Assembly (NCBI GenBank): GCA_945869965.1
Contig: CAMBRC010000034.1
Coordinates: forward strand, 1-42,310
DNA length: 42,310 nucleotides
DNA from: Asaia bogorensis
Lineage (GTDB): Bacteria > Pseudomonadota > Alphaproteobacteria > Acetobacterales > Acetobacteraceae
Direction of reading: 5' to 3'
The position numbers and the translations under genes were made by a program. Below, in pieces: positions 7,422 to 15,566 of this stretch. How positions within the stretch are numbered: the stretch's first letter is position 1; every line of letters begins with the position of its first letter. The notes under the pieces were generated by a model that saw only the letters and a program-made list of their open reading frames with translations, had not been told where the DNA came from and made no database searches.

Positions 7422-8468
7422 CTACGTTGTCTCGAAAAATTCGATCCAATTGGCGTTGGCCCCGGCAGGCGTGGTGGCGATACGGCTGAGCGCGCCGGTG
7501 CGCTGATCGATGGCATAGGTGCCGACCGCGCCGGTGACCTGGCCGGCGCAGAGCAGGAAGCGGCCGCCGGGGTCGATGGCGATGCCGCGCGGGGCGGCTT
7601 CGCCCGGGACCTGGCCGATTGCGGTCATCCCGCCCGATGCATCCAGTGCCCAGGCAGCGATGACGTTGGTCATGCGCTCGGTGGTGTAGAGGAAGCGGCC
7701 GTCCGGGGTGATCTGCAGGTCGGCGGCGGCGATGCGGGCGCCTTCGGGGATGGCGATGTCGGCAGGGAGGATGTCAGCGGTCTGGAACGGGGTGAGCGCG
7801 CCGTTGGTGTCGACGGTGCAGGCGATGACCTTGGCGTCGCGTTCGCCGAGCACATAGGCGTGGCGGCCGGACGGGGCGAAGCGCATGTGGCGGGGGCCGC
7901 TGCCCTGGTGGGTTGGCATGCGGCCGACCTGGGTCAGGAGGCCGGTCGCCGGGTCGATGGCCAGTTGCAGCACGACGTCGCCGCCGAGGCACGGGACGTA
8001 GGCAAAGCGCCCAGCGGCGTCGGTGATGATGGCGTGGGCGCGCAGCGGGGTGTCGATGACCTGGCGCGGCGGGCCGGCGAGCGCGCCGCCGGGGGCGATG
8101 GCGGTGCTGGTGACAATGGCGTCGGGATAGGAGGCGGCGAGGAGGTTTTTGCCGGAGGGCTCGACGACGATATAGGCCATCGCGGAGGGCAGGTCGGCGG
8201 CGCCGAGATGGGTCAGCGCGCCGGTTGCGGGGTCGATGGCGAAGCTGCTGCATGGATACGGCGCGATGCGCACGGCGGCGTGCAGGGTGCGGCGGTCCCC
8301 GTGAACTGAAGCGGGTGACAGTGCCAGCGGCATCGACATGCCAGGACCGGTTGGGCCGGGGACCGCGGTGGTGGCGCGAAGGGTGAGCGCGCCGGTCGTG
8401 CGGTCCATCGCAAAGGTGGCGATGTGACGGGCGTCGGCGCAGGAGATGTAGACCAGCAGCTCGGACAT
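7422..8468 (-). CDS. lactonase family protein (6-phosphogluconolactonase-like beta-propeller)
   Basis: A 348-residue seven-bladed-propeller lactonase of the YbhE/Pgl type (lactonase, PF10282 class). Propeller-like repeats of the form IDPATGALTHLG, IDPATGLLTQVG and IDQRTGALSRIA recur along the chain. Family landmarks include PSGKNLLAASY, GSGPRHMRFAPSGRHAYV and TPDGRFLYTTER. Enzymes of this family open 6-phosphogluconolactone or related sugar lactones in the cytoplasm, but many members have other or unknown substrates, so no symbol is given. It follows the phosphatase-like gene by 11 bases and is likely co-transcribed with it. Start ATG at 8466-8468. Confidence 0.8.
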   Translation of the reverse strand: MSELLVYISCADARHIATFAMDRTTGALTLRATTAVPGPTGPGMSMPLALSPASVHGDRRTLHAAVRIAPYPCSSFAIDPATGALTHLGAADLPSAMAYIVVEPSGKNLLAASYPDAIVTSTAIAPGGALAGPPRQVIDTPLRAHAIITDAAGRFAYVPCLGGDVVLQLAIDPATGLLTQVGRMPTHQGSGPRHMRFAPSGRHAYVLGERDAKVIACTVDTNGALTPFQTADILPADIAIPEGARIAAADLQITPDGRFLYTTERMTNVIAAWALDASGGMTAIGQVPGEAAPRGIAIDPGGRFLLCAGQVTGAVGTYAIDQRTGALSRIATTPAGANANWIEFFETT

Positions 8469-8479
8469 CGGGCGGTTCC

Positions 8480-8914
8480 CTATGGGGCGATGAATTCGGA
8501 CCAGATGGGGTCCGTGGTCCAGATTCGATCGAGGTCGGCGCGCGCTGCGGCGGCGTCGTGGCCGAGCACGTCGCGGCGGTAGCGGAACAGGAAGGCCGAG
8601 ACGCGGTAGTTGGCGGCGCAGTGGACGTGGACCGGATGCTCGGCCCAGTCGCGCATGGCGGCGCAGAAATCGGCGAAGTCGGACTCCGTGGGCGCGCGGA
8701 ACTCGACCGGGATGTAGACATAGGTCATGCCGAGGGCGGCCACGCTGGCGGCCTCGTCGGGAAGGGCCTTGGAATGGCTGTGCGGCACCAGGTTGATCAC
8801 GCAGCGCACGCCCAGTGCCGCGAGAGCGGCGAGTTCGGCCTCGCTTGGCTGGCCGGACGAGGTGAGGCGGGCATCCAGCCGATGCCAGTTATAGACCGTC
8901 ATGGGGTCGGACAT
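8480..8914 (-). CDS. protein tyrosine phosphatase-like protein
   Basis: A 144-residue single-domain protein of the dual-specificity/DUF442-like phosphatase superfamily. The P-loop reads VHCAANYRVS, with His98, Cys99 and Arg104. Only four residues separate Cys and Arg, instead of the five of classical tyrosine phosphatases, as I recall for one bacterial subgroup. N-terminal SSGQPSEAELAAL matches the opening helix of that subgroup, and DFCAAMRDW precedes the loop. Substrate unknown; a small phosphorylated metabolite is as likely as a protein. It is upstream of, and probably in an operon with, the lactonase. ATG at 8912-8914 has GAGGAG 10 bases upstream. A closer ATG (8920-8922) gives only a two-codon frame that ends in TGATG over the true start. 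Confidence 0.75.
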   Translation of the reverse strand: MSDPMTVYNWHRLDARLTSSGQPSEAELAALAALGVRCVINLVPHSHSKALPDEAASVAALGMTYVYIPVEFRAPTESDFADFCAAMRDWAEHPVHVHCAANYRVSAFLFRYRRDVLGHDAAAARADLDRIWTTDPIWSEFIAP

Positions 8915-9006
8915 CAGGGCATTTCTCCTCGGCGCAGTGTGCCAGCCCGGTGCGGGGGTTGCCAGGGCCTGCCAGCGTGGCACAACGGGGGGGAGGGGGA
9001 GTGCGG

Positions 9007-10404
9007 ATGGTGGACCTGACGCGGCTGTATGATGTCCTGGTGGTCGGCGGCGGCAACGCGGCGATGACGGCGGCGGTGACGGCGCGCCAGGCTGGCGCCA
9101 GCGTGTTGGTGCTGGAGCATGCGCCCAAGGCGCTGCGCGGCGGCAACAGCCGGCACACGCGCAATCTCAGGGCGATGCACCAGGCGCCGACTTCGGTGCT
9201 GACCGAGGCGTATCTTGAGGACGAATACTGGGATGATCTGCTGAAGGTGACCGGCGGGGAGACTGACGAGCATCTGGCGCGGATGACGATCCGGGCGAGT
9301 GAGGCGGCACTGCCGTTCCTGGAGGCTTGCGGCGTGACGTTCCAGCCGTCGCTGACCGGCACGCTGTCGCTGTCGCGGACCAATGCGTTCTTCCTCGGCG
9401 GCGGCAAGGCATTGCTGAACGCGGTGTATGCGACGGCGGAGAAATTGGGCGTTGATATCCTCTACGACACCGAGGTGCGGGTGGTGCATCTGGATGACGG
9501 CTTCGCGCGCGAAGTGGATATCAACCACAAGGGCTTTCCCGAGACAGTGCGCGCGCGCTGCGTGATCGCCTCGTCCGGCGGGTTCCAGGGCAACCTGGAC
9601 TGGATGCGGCAGTACTGGGGCGATGCGGTCGACAATTTCATCATCCGCGGCACGCCCTATGCCAAGGGGCGGGTGTTGAAGAATTTGCTGGCGCAGGGGG
9701 TGGCGCAGATTGGCGACCCCACCCAGTTTCATGCCGTGGCGCTGGACGCCAGGTCGCCGCAATTCGATGGCGGGATCGTGACGCGGCTGGATTCCGTGCC
9801 GTTCTCGATTGTGGTGAACGGCGACGGAAAACGGTTCTACGACGAGGGCGAGGATGTCTGGCCGAAGCGCTATGCCATCTGGGGCCGGTTGATCGCGCAG
9901 CAGCCGGGGCAGATCGCCTATTCGATCTGCGACGCGAAATCGGTGCCGCTGTTCATGCCGTCGGTGTTTCCGGCGATCACCGCCGGCAGCATCGGCGAGT
10001 TGGCGGCCAAGCTGGGGCTGGATGCCGCGACGGTGGAGGCGACTGTCCGCGACTACAACGCCGCGGTGCAGCCGGGCGATTTCAACGACCGCAAGCTGGA
10101 TGGCTGCCGGACGCAGGGCGTGACGCCGGAGAAGACCAACTGGGCGCGAACCATCGATACCGCGCCGTTCATCGGCTATCCGCTGCGCCCCGGCATTACC
10201 TTCACCTATCTCGGCGTGAAGGTGAATGAGCGGGCGCGGGTGCTGATGGACAACGGCAAGCCATCGGCAAATCTTTTTGCGTCCGGCGAGATCATGGCGG
10301 GGAATATTCTCGGCAAGGGATATCTGGCCGGGTTTGGCATGACGATCGGGACGGTGTTTGGCCGGATTGCCGGAGCGGAGGCGGCGAAGCATGCGCGGAA
10401 CTGA
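9007..10404 (+). CDS. tcuA: FAD-dependent tricarballylate dehydrogenase TcuA
   Basis: A 465-residue flavoprotein of the fumarate reductase/succinate dehydrogenase fold. The FAD-binding segment VLVVGGGNAAMTAA is at residues 10-23, and RGGNSRHTRNLRAMH near 45-60 matches TcuA proteins. The C-terminal FAD region ends with SGEIMAGNILGKGYLAGFG. TcuA oxidises tricarballylate to cis-aconitate and TcuB reoxidises its flavin; related proteins act on other polycarboxylates, so the natural substrate here is inferred. ATG at 9007 is used here; GTG at 9001 is in frame and slightly better spaced from the GGAGG stretch, so the protein may be two residues longer. It is divergent from the phosphatase gene and followed by tcuB after 53 bases. 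Confidence 0.85.
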   Translation: MVDLTRLYDVLVVGGGNAAMTAAVTARQAGASVLVLEHAPKALRGGNSRHTRNLRAMHQAPTSVLTEAYLEDEYWDDLLKVTGGETDEHLARMTIRASEAALPFLEACGVTFQPSLTGTLSLSRTNAFFLGGGKALLNAVYATAEKLGVDILYDTEVRVVHLDDGFAREVDINHKGFPETVRARCVIASSGGFQGNLDWMRQYWGDAVDNFIIRGTPYAKGRVLKNLLAQGVAQIGDPTQFHAVALDARSPQFDGGIVTRLDSVPFSIVVNGDGKRFYDEGEDVWPKRYAIWGRLIAQQPGQIAYSICDAKSVPLFMPSVFPAITAGSIGELAAKLGLDAATVEATVRDYNAAVQPGDFNDRKLDGCRTQGVTPEKTNWARTIDTAPFIGYPLRPGITFTYLGVKVNERARVLMDNGKPSANLFASGEIMAGNILGKGYLAGFGMTIGTVFGRIAGAEAAKHARN

Positions 10405-10477
10405 CACCATGCCGAACCGGAGCGACCGCTTCAACATGCGTCGGGAGGCGGCGAAACATGCGCGAAACTGATGCCAT
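10377..10477 (+). repeat. imperfect 34-bp direct repeat at the tcuA/tcuB junction
   Basis: Segment 10377-10410 recurs at 10444-10477 with 30 of 34 bases identical, offset 67. Each copy contains GGAGGCGGCGAA, then CATGCGCG, then AACTGA. The first copy encodes the TcuA C-terminus (AEAAKHARN, stop), the second the ribosome binding site and start of tcuB. Confidence 0.85.
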
Positions 10478-11540
10478 TGCGGAGGCGCGGCGCAACTTTG
10501 AGGTTTGCAACGCCTGCCGGTATTGCGAGGGCTATTGCGCGGTGTTCCCGGCGATGGAGTTGCGCCGCGAGTTCACCGCGCCCGATCTCGGCTATCTCGC
10601 CAATCTCTGCCATGGCTGCCGCGGCTGTTTCTACGCCTGCCAATACGCGCCGCCGCATGAGTTCGGCATCAACCTGCCGAAGGTCCTCGCCGAGCTTCGT
10701 GACGAGAGTTATCGCGCCTACGCCTGGCCGCAGCCATTGGCGAAACTGTTCGAGCGCAACGGCACCGTCGTGTCGGTGGCGACCGCGCTGATCGTCGCAC
10801 TGGTGATGATCGGCGCCGCGCTGTTGCAGTCGCCGGAGCGGCTGTTCGGCGCGCACTCCGGGGCAGGGGCGTTCTATGCGGTGATCCCGCATAACGTGAT
10901 GGTGCTGCTGGCCGGCTCGACCTTTGGCTTCGCGCTGTTTGCCATGGCGGTTTCGGTGGCGAAGTTCTGGCGCTCCACCGGCGGCGGGGCAGGGCCGGTC
11001 GTCAAACCTGGCTGGCAAGCCATCAAGGACGCGCTGACACTGAAGAATCTCGGCGGCGGCGGGCATGGCTGCAACGACAGCGATGGCGGCTTCGGCACCA
11101 CGCGGCGGCGGTTTCATCATGCGCTGTTCTACGGCTTCATGCTGTGCTTCGCCTCGACTTCGCTGGCCACGGTGTATCATTACGGCCTGAAGCTGCAGGC
11201 GCCCTACGACTTGCTGAGCGTGCCGGTGATCCTCGGCACTGTCGGCGGCATTGGCATGACGATCGGGTGCGGCGGGCTGATCTGGCTGAAGATCGTCGGC
11301 GATCCCGCGCCGGTGTCGCAGAAGCTGCTCGGTGCTGACTATGCCATGCTGGTGCTGCTGCTGCTGGTCGCGGTGACCGGGCTGGTGCTGTTGGCGGTGC
11401 GGGCCACGCCGGCGATGGGGATCACACTGGCGATCCATCTGGGGTTTGTCCTCGCGTTGTTCGTGGCGCTGCCGTACAGCCGGATGGTGCATGGAGCGTA
11501 TCGATTGGCCGCCCTGTTCCGGGCGGCGCGTGAGCATTAG
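10458..11540 (+). CDS. tcuB: tricarballylate utilisation 4Fe-4S membrane protein TcuB
   Basis: A 360-residue CitB-type electron carrier. Two ferredoxin-like cysteine clusters are seen at Cys17, 20, 23, 27 and Cys51, 54, 57, 61, each CX2CX2CX3C, for two [4Fe-4S] clusters. After these come about six membrane helices with His residues (for example in ALFYGF...VYHYGLKL) that could bind haem. In the known system TcuB passes electrons from reduced TcuA to the quinone pool in the cytoplasmic membrane. The start ATG at 10458 has GGGAGG 9 bases upstream. This start region duplicates the end of tcuA. The monooxygenase gene follows after 19 bases. Confidence 0.85.
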   Translation: MRETDAIAEARRNFEVCNACRYCEGYCAVFPAMELRREFTAPDLGYLANLCHGCRGCFYACQYAPPHEFGINLPKVLAELRDESYRAYAWPQPLAKLFERNGTVVSVATALIVALVMIGAALLQSPERLFGAHSGAGAFYAVIPHNVMVLLAGSTFGFALFAMAVSVAKFWRSTGGGAGPVVKPGWQAIKDALTLKNLGGGGHGCNDSDGGFGTTRRRFHHALFYGFMLCFASTSLATVYHYGLKLQAPYDLLSVPVILGTVGGIGMTIGCGGLIWLKIVGDPAPVSQKLLGADYAMLVLLLLVAVTGLVLLAVRATPAMGITLAIHLGFVLALFVALPYSRMVHGAYRLAALFRAAREH

Positions 11541-11559
11541 CGGTGTGGGAGTGGAAAGA

Positions 11560-13158
11560 ATGACCGAACCGAGCTACGACGCGATCATCATCGGCGCCGG
11601 CATGTCCGGGCTGTACCAGCTCCACCGCTTGCGCGAGCTCGGCATGAAAGTGCTGGTGCTGGAGGCCGGCAGCGGCGTCGGCGGAACCTGGTACTGGAAC
11701 CGCTATCCCGGCGCGCGATTTGATTCCGAGAGCTACTCCTACGGCTATTCCTGGTCGAAGGAATTGCTCGAGGAATGGGACTGGACCGAGCATTTTTCCC
11801 CGCAGCCGCAGACCGAGCGCTACCTGAACCACGTCGCCGACAAGTTCGACCTGCGGCGCGATATCCGCTTCGGCAGCCGGGTGGCCTCCGCCCATTGGGA
11901 CGAGGAAGGGCGCCAGTGGAAGCTGGCGTTGACCGATGGCACCCCATTCACCGCGCGCTTCCTGGTCACCGCGATCGGGCCGCTTTCGGCGCCGGTGGTG
12001 CCGAAAATACCGGGGCTCGCGGACTTCAAGGGCGAGGCGTACTACACCGCAACCTGGCCGAAGCATCCGGTCAGCTTCGAAGGCAAGCGCGTCGCGGTGA
12101 TTGGCACCGGGGCCACCGGCGTGCAGACGATCCAGGAAGTCGCCAAAACGGCGGGCACCCTGACCGTGTTCCAACGCACGCCGAATTGGTGCGCGCCGCT
12201 GCTCAACCGGCCGATCCCGAAGGAGGAGATGGCGTCGATCCGCGCCGGCTATCCCGCCCTGTTCGAGCGCTGCCAGCAGACGTTTGGCGGCTTCATCCAT
12301 ACCGCGGACCCGCGCGCGACCTACGACGTGACCAAGGAGGAGCGCGAGGCGTTCTGGGAGAAGCTCTACAACGAGCCCGGCTTCGGTATCTGGGTCGGCA
12401 ATTTCAGCGACATCCTGATGAACCGCGAAGCCAACGCCGAGCTCAGTGATTTTGTCGCGCGCAAGATCCGCGGCCGGGTCCACGACCAGTCAGTGGCCGA
12501 CAAGCTGATCCCGAAAAACCACGGCTTCGGCACCCGCCGCGTGCCGCTGGAGACGCGCTACTACGAGGTCTACAACCAGCCCAATGTCCGCCTGGTGGAC
12601 ATCAAGGAAACGCCGATCGAGCAGATCACCGCCGGCGGCCTGCGTACCGGCGCCGAGGCGTTCGAGTTCGACATGATCATCTACGCCACCGGCTTCGACG
12701 CGCTTACCGGCAGCTTCGACCGCATCGATTTCCGCGGCACCGATGGACAATTGTTGAAGGACAAATGGGCCAACGGTCCGCAGACCTTCCTCGGCGTGCA
12801 GGTCGAGGGCTTCCCCAACATGATGATGCTGATGGGCCCGCACACCGCGCTCGGCAACCTGCCGCGCAGCATCGAATACAATGTCGATTGGGTGACCGGG
12901 TTGCTCGGCTTCCTGCGCAGTCACGGCCATACCCGCGCCGACGCGACGCCCGCCGCGGTGCAGGCATGGACCGACCACGTGAAGGCGGCCGGCCACGGCC
13001 TGCTCTCCAACGAAGTCGATTCCTGGATGACCGGCGTGAACCGCAACATCGGCAAGGAGACGCGCATCATCGCGCGCTACAGCGGCACCGCACCGGATTA
13101 TCGCAAGAAGTGCGATGCCGTGGCGGCCGGCGGCTACCAGGAACTGGCGCTGGCCTAG
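11560..13158 (+). CDS. flavin-containing (Baeyer-Villiger type) monooxygenase
   Basis: A 532-residue class B flavoprotein monooxygenase. The FAD Rossmann motif is GAGMSG (12-17), then GGTWYWNRYPGARFD (41-55), a strong type I Baeyer-Villiger signature. The NADPH Rossmann motif is GTGATG (182-187), and GFGTRRVPLET lies near 320. The fingerprint normally written FxGxxxHxxxWP reads FKGEAYYTATWP (156-167), so Tyr162 replaces the conserved His. It would insert oxygen into a ketone or hydroxylate a substrate using FAD, NADPH and O2, in the cytoplasm; whether the variant still does Baeyer-Villiger chemistry is open. The gene lies 19 bases behind tcuB, so it is probably co-transcribed. Its stop shares CTAG with the convergent MFS gene. 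ATG at 11560 follows GGAAAGA. Confidence 0.87.
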   Translation: MTEPSYDAIIIGAGMSGLYQLHRLRELGMKVLVLEAGSGVGGTWYWNRYPGARFDSESYSYGYSWSKELLEEWDWTEHFSPQPQTERYLNHVADKFDLRRDIRFGSRVASAHWDEEGRQWKLALTDGTPFTARFLVTAIGPLSAPVVPKIPGLADFKGEAYYTATWPKHPVSFEGKRVAVIGTGATGVQTIQEVAKTAGTLTVFQRTPNWCAPLLNRPIPKEEMASIRAGYPALFERCQQTFGGFIHTADPRATYDVTKEEREAFWEKLYNEPGFGIWVGNFSDILMNREANAELSDFVARKIRGRVHDQSVADKLIPKNHGFGTRRVPLETRYYEVYNQPNVRLVDIKETPIEQITAGGLRTGAEAFEFDMIIYATGFDALTGSFDRIDFRGTDGQLLKDKWANGPQTFLGVQVEGFPNMMMLMGPHTALGNLPRSIEYNVDWVTGLLGFLRSHGHTRADATPAAVQAWTDHVKAAGHGLLSNEVDSWMTGVNRNIGKETRIIARYSGTAPDYRKKCDAVAAGGYQELALA

Positions 13159-14423
13159 CCGGCCTTCTCGCGCGCCCGCATCTCGTCGCTCGGCTTGCGG
13201 TCGGCCACCTGGGCATAGACCGCAACCGCGATCACCAGCACCACGCACATCACGCCGAACAGGCTGCGATAGGCGATCTCCGAGCGGCTGCCATCGGCGA
13301 GCGGGGCGAAGGCGCCGAGGATCACCCCCGAGATGCTCTGCATGCAGGCAACCCCCAGCATCACGCTGGTATTCAGCGTCGCCATGCCGCGGCCGATCAG
13401 ATGGTCGGGGAAGATCGCCCTTCCATGCGCCATGATCATCGTGCTGGCCGGGCTGACGAAGCCGATCGCCAGCATCGCCCCGATCGCCAGCCAGGCCGGC
13501 GGTGCGTCCACCAAGGCGAGCGTGGCGAGCACCGAGGCCACCGCCACCGTGCCGGCCACCGCGATCCATTTGCGCGTGTCCAGCACCCGATCCAACGGCC
13601 CGATCACCAGCATCCCGCACTGATAAGCGACGACGGCCGCCAGTAGCACATTACCCGAGGCAACCGCCGAGAGCCCGTGCACCTCGCGCAGATACGGCCC
13701 GCCCCACAAGCCCTGGATGGTAAAGGTGCAGGCATAGTTGCAGAAGTTCAGCACCAGGATATAGGGCAGGGCCGGACTGGCAAGCGCCTGCCCCAGGCCA
13801 CGCAGCATTTCCCGCGGCGATTCCGCCCGCCGCGCCAGGAAAGGATGCCCCGGCGGCGCGTCGCGCACCACCAGCCAGACGGCGACCGTGGCCAGCGCGG
13901 TGAAAATCACCACGGCCCCGAAAATCGCGCGCCAGCCGACATGCTCCGTACCCCACGCCAGCGGCGTGGTGGCGGCCAGATTGCCCAACAGGCCGACCGA
14001 CAGCACCGCCGAGGTCAGAGTGGAAAACCGGTCCGGCGGGAACCAGCGCGAGATCACCACCATGCTGCCAATCAGCATCACCCCGAACCCCGCCCCCAGC
14101 AGAACCCGCCCGGCCAGCAGCGTCGGCCAATCCGGCGCCAGGGTGAACACCGCGCCTCCGATGGTCGCCAAAACCAGCATCCCGGTCACCGTCTTGCGCG
14201 GGCCGTAGCGGTCGAACAGGAAGCCGCACGGGATCTGCATCGCCGAGAAGCCGAAGAAGAAAGCCCCGGTCAGCACGCCCAGCGCCTCTGGTCCGATCGC
14301 CAGGTCGCGCATCAGGTCGAGCCCAATGGTGACATTGGCGGCGCGGAAGAAATGGCTGGCGACATAGGCAGCGGCCAGCGTGGCCACAATCACCAAGCCC
14401 TGCCTGAGATGGGCTTGTGCCAT
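13155..14423 (-). CDS. MFS transporter
   Basis: A 422-residue major facilitator with about 12 membrane helices. The loop 2-3 signature FLFDRYGPRKT lies near residues 66-76, and a weaker copy, GPLDRVLDTRKW, comes after helix 8. The N-terminus RAANVTIGLDLMRDLAIGPEALGVL resembles the NNP/ACS-like organic-anion carriers. In Salmonella tcuC, the tricarballylate carrier, is an MFS protein downstream of tcuAB. This protein is convergent rather than in the operon, so a tricarballylate role is only a possibility. Its stop overlaps the monooxygenase stop by 4 bases (CTAG). The start ATG at 14421-14423 has a G-rich ribosome binding site; longer in-frame upstream sequence is hydrophilic and unlikely to be translated. 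Confidence 0.85.
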   Translation of the reverse strand: MAQAHLRQGLVIVATLAAAYVASHFFRAANVTIGLDLMRDLAIGPEALGVLTGAFFFGFSAMQIPCGFLFDRYGPRKTVTGMLVLATIGGAVFTLAPDWPTLLAGRVLLGAGFGVMLIGSMVVISRWFPPDRFSTLTSAVLSVGLLGNLAATTPLAWGTEHVGWRAIFGAVVIFTALATVAVWLVVRDAPPGHPFLARRAESPREMLRGLGQALASPALPYILVLNFCNYACTFTIQGLWGGPYLREVHGLSAVASGNVLLAAVVAYQCGMLVIGPLDRVLDTRKWIAVAGTVAVASVLATLALVDAPPAWLAIGAMLAIGFVSPASTMIMAHGRAIFPDHLIGRGMATLNTSVMLGVACMQSISGVILGAFAPLADGSRSEIAYRSLFGVMCVVLVIAVAVYAQVADRKPSDEMRAREKAG

Positions 14424-14502
14424 GCGGTTTCGTCTCCCCCCGGCGCCGATGCGCCACGCCGGCCCACCTATCACGCACCGCGCGCGCGGGCTATCCAAGG
14501 GC

Positions 14503-15378
14503 ATGGAGGAAACTGACGAACACCGCCGGCGCGACAACCTGCGCGGCGCCCTGGCCATGCTCGGCGCGATCGCGCTGTTCATCGTCAATGACGCGATGAT
14601 CAAGCTGGCGAGCGAAGGTTTGCCGGCGGCGCAGACGATCGGCGTGCGCGGCGTGTTCGCCACGATCTGGGTCCTGCTCGCGGTGACGGCAGCGCGGCAA
14701 TGGCACCAAGCGCATCACGCGCTCAACCCGCGCACCATCGGCAGGGCTGGGCTGGATGTACTCAGCACCTTCACTTACCTGATCGCGCTGTTCAACATGC
14801 CGCTGTCGCTGGCCGTGGCGATCGGTCAGACCGCGCCGCTGATGATGCTGGCGCTGTCAGTGATGTTCCTGCGCGAGCGCGTGCCGTGGCAGCGCTGGGT
14901 CGCGGTGGTGGTCGGCTTCGGCGCCGTGCTGCTGGTGGTGCGGCCCGGAAGCGACGGTTTCAACGCATGGGCGTTGCTGGCGCTGCTGGCCACGCTCTGC
15001 AGCGCCACCCGCGATATCTACACCCGCGTGGTGCCGGCAAGGGTGCCATCATTGATCATCACGCTGGCAACCGCCATCGCGGTGACCGCGACCGGCGTGG
15101 TGCTGACGGCAATCCATGGCTGGATGGCAATGTCCGGCGAGCAATGGGCGCTGCTGTTCGGCGCCTCGGTGTTCCTGGCCGGCGCCTATCACCTGATGAT
15201 CCTGGCGATGCGGCACGGCGAAGTCTCGTTCGTCGGCGGCTTCCGCTACGCCTCGCTGCCAGCGGCGGCGTTGCTGGGGTGGCTTGTATGGGGCCATCTG
15301 CCGGACGGACCGGCTGTGCTGGGCATGGTGGTGATCGTCGGCGCGGGGTTGTATTTGTTCCGGTCCGGACGGCGTTGA
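14503..15378 (+). CDS. DMT (EamA) family transporter
   Basis: A 291-residue inner-membrane protein made of two EamA repeats with about ten helices. The first repeat opens LRGALAMLGAIALFIVNDA and contains the typical turn GQTAPLMMLALSVMFLRERV around 105-125. The second ends with LLGWLVWGHLPDGPAVLGM and a glycine-rich last helix. Such carriers export or import metabolites such as amino acids; the substrate cannot be told. ATG at 14503 lies 79 bases from the divergent MFS start, so the two may share a control region. The gene ends just before an AT-rich hairpin doublet and is convergent with the ABC transporter operon. Confidence 0.85.
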   Translation: MEETDEHRRRDNLRGALAMLGAIALFIVNDAMIKLASEGLPAAQTIGVRGVFATIWVLLAVTAARQWHQAHHALNPRTIGRAGLDVLSTFTYLIALFNMPLSLAVAIGQTAPLMMLALSVMFLRERVPWQRWVAVVVGFGAVLLVVRPGSDGFNAWALLALLATLCSATRDIYTRVVPARVPSLIITLATAIAVTATGVVLTAIHGWMAMSGEQWALLFGASVFLAGAYHLMILAMRHGEVSFVGGFRYASLPAAALLGWLVWGHLPDGPAVLGMVVIVGAGLYLFRSGRR

Positions 15379-15411
15379 TTATTCGTCTGCTAAAAAGACA
15401 GGAAGCAAGCG

Positions 15412-15527
15412 CCTTCTTTTTTGAAAAAAAGAAGCAAAAAACTTTTCCTCTCTGTAGACAGCAAGAAGCCACCCGGGAGGCAAATGGATAGAGTTTTTTT
15501 GCTTCTTTTTGTTCACAAAAAGAAGAC
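15412..15527. repeat. AT-rich hairpin doublet, copy B
   Basis: Left unit arms CTTCTTTTTT (15413-15422) and AAAAAAGAAG (15425-15434), followed by CAAAAAACTTTT. Right unit is preceded by GAGTTTTTTTG and has arms CTTCTTTTTGT (15502-15512) and ACAAAAAGAAG (15515-15525). About 60 bases of ordinary GC-rich sequence separate the units. It lies between convergent genes. Confidence 0.85.
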
Positions 15528-15566
15528 TCTTCCTGCCACTCGGCTTCCCACCCACCGGGGCATTGC

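Noticed and set aside
13155-14423. Calling the MFS gene tcuC
   Set aside because: It is on the opposite strand to tcuAB and I could not see features specific to the tricarballylate carrier, so only the family is given.
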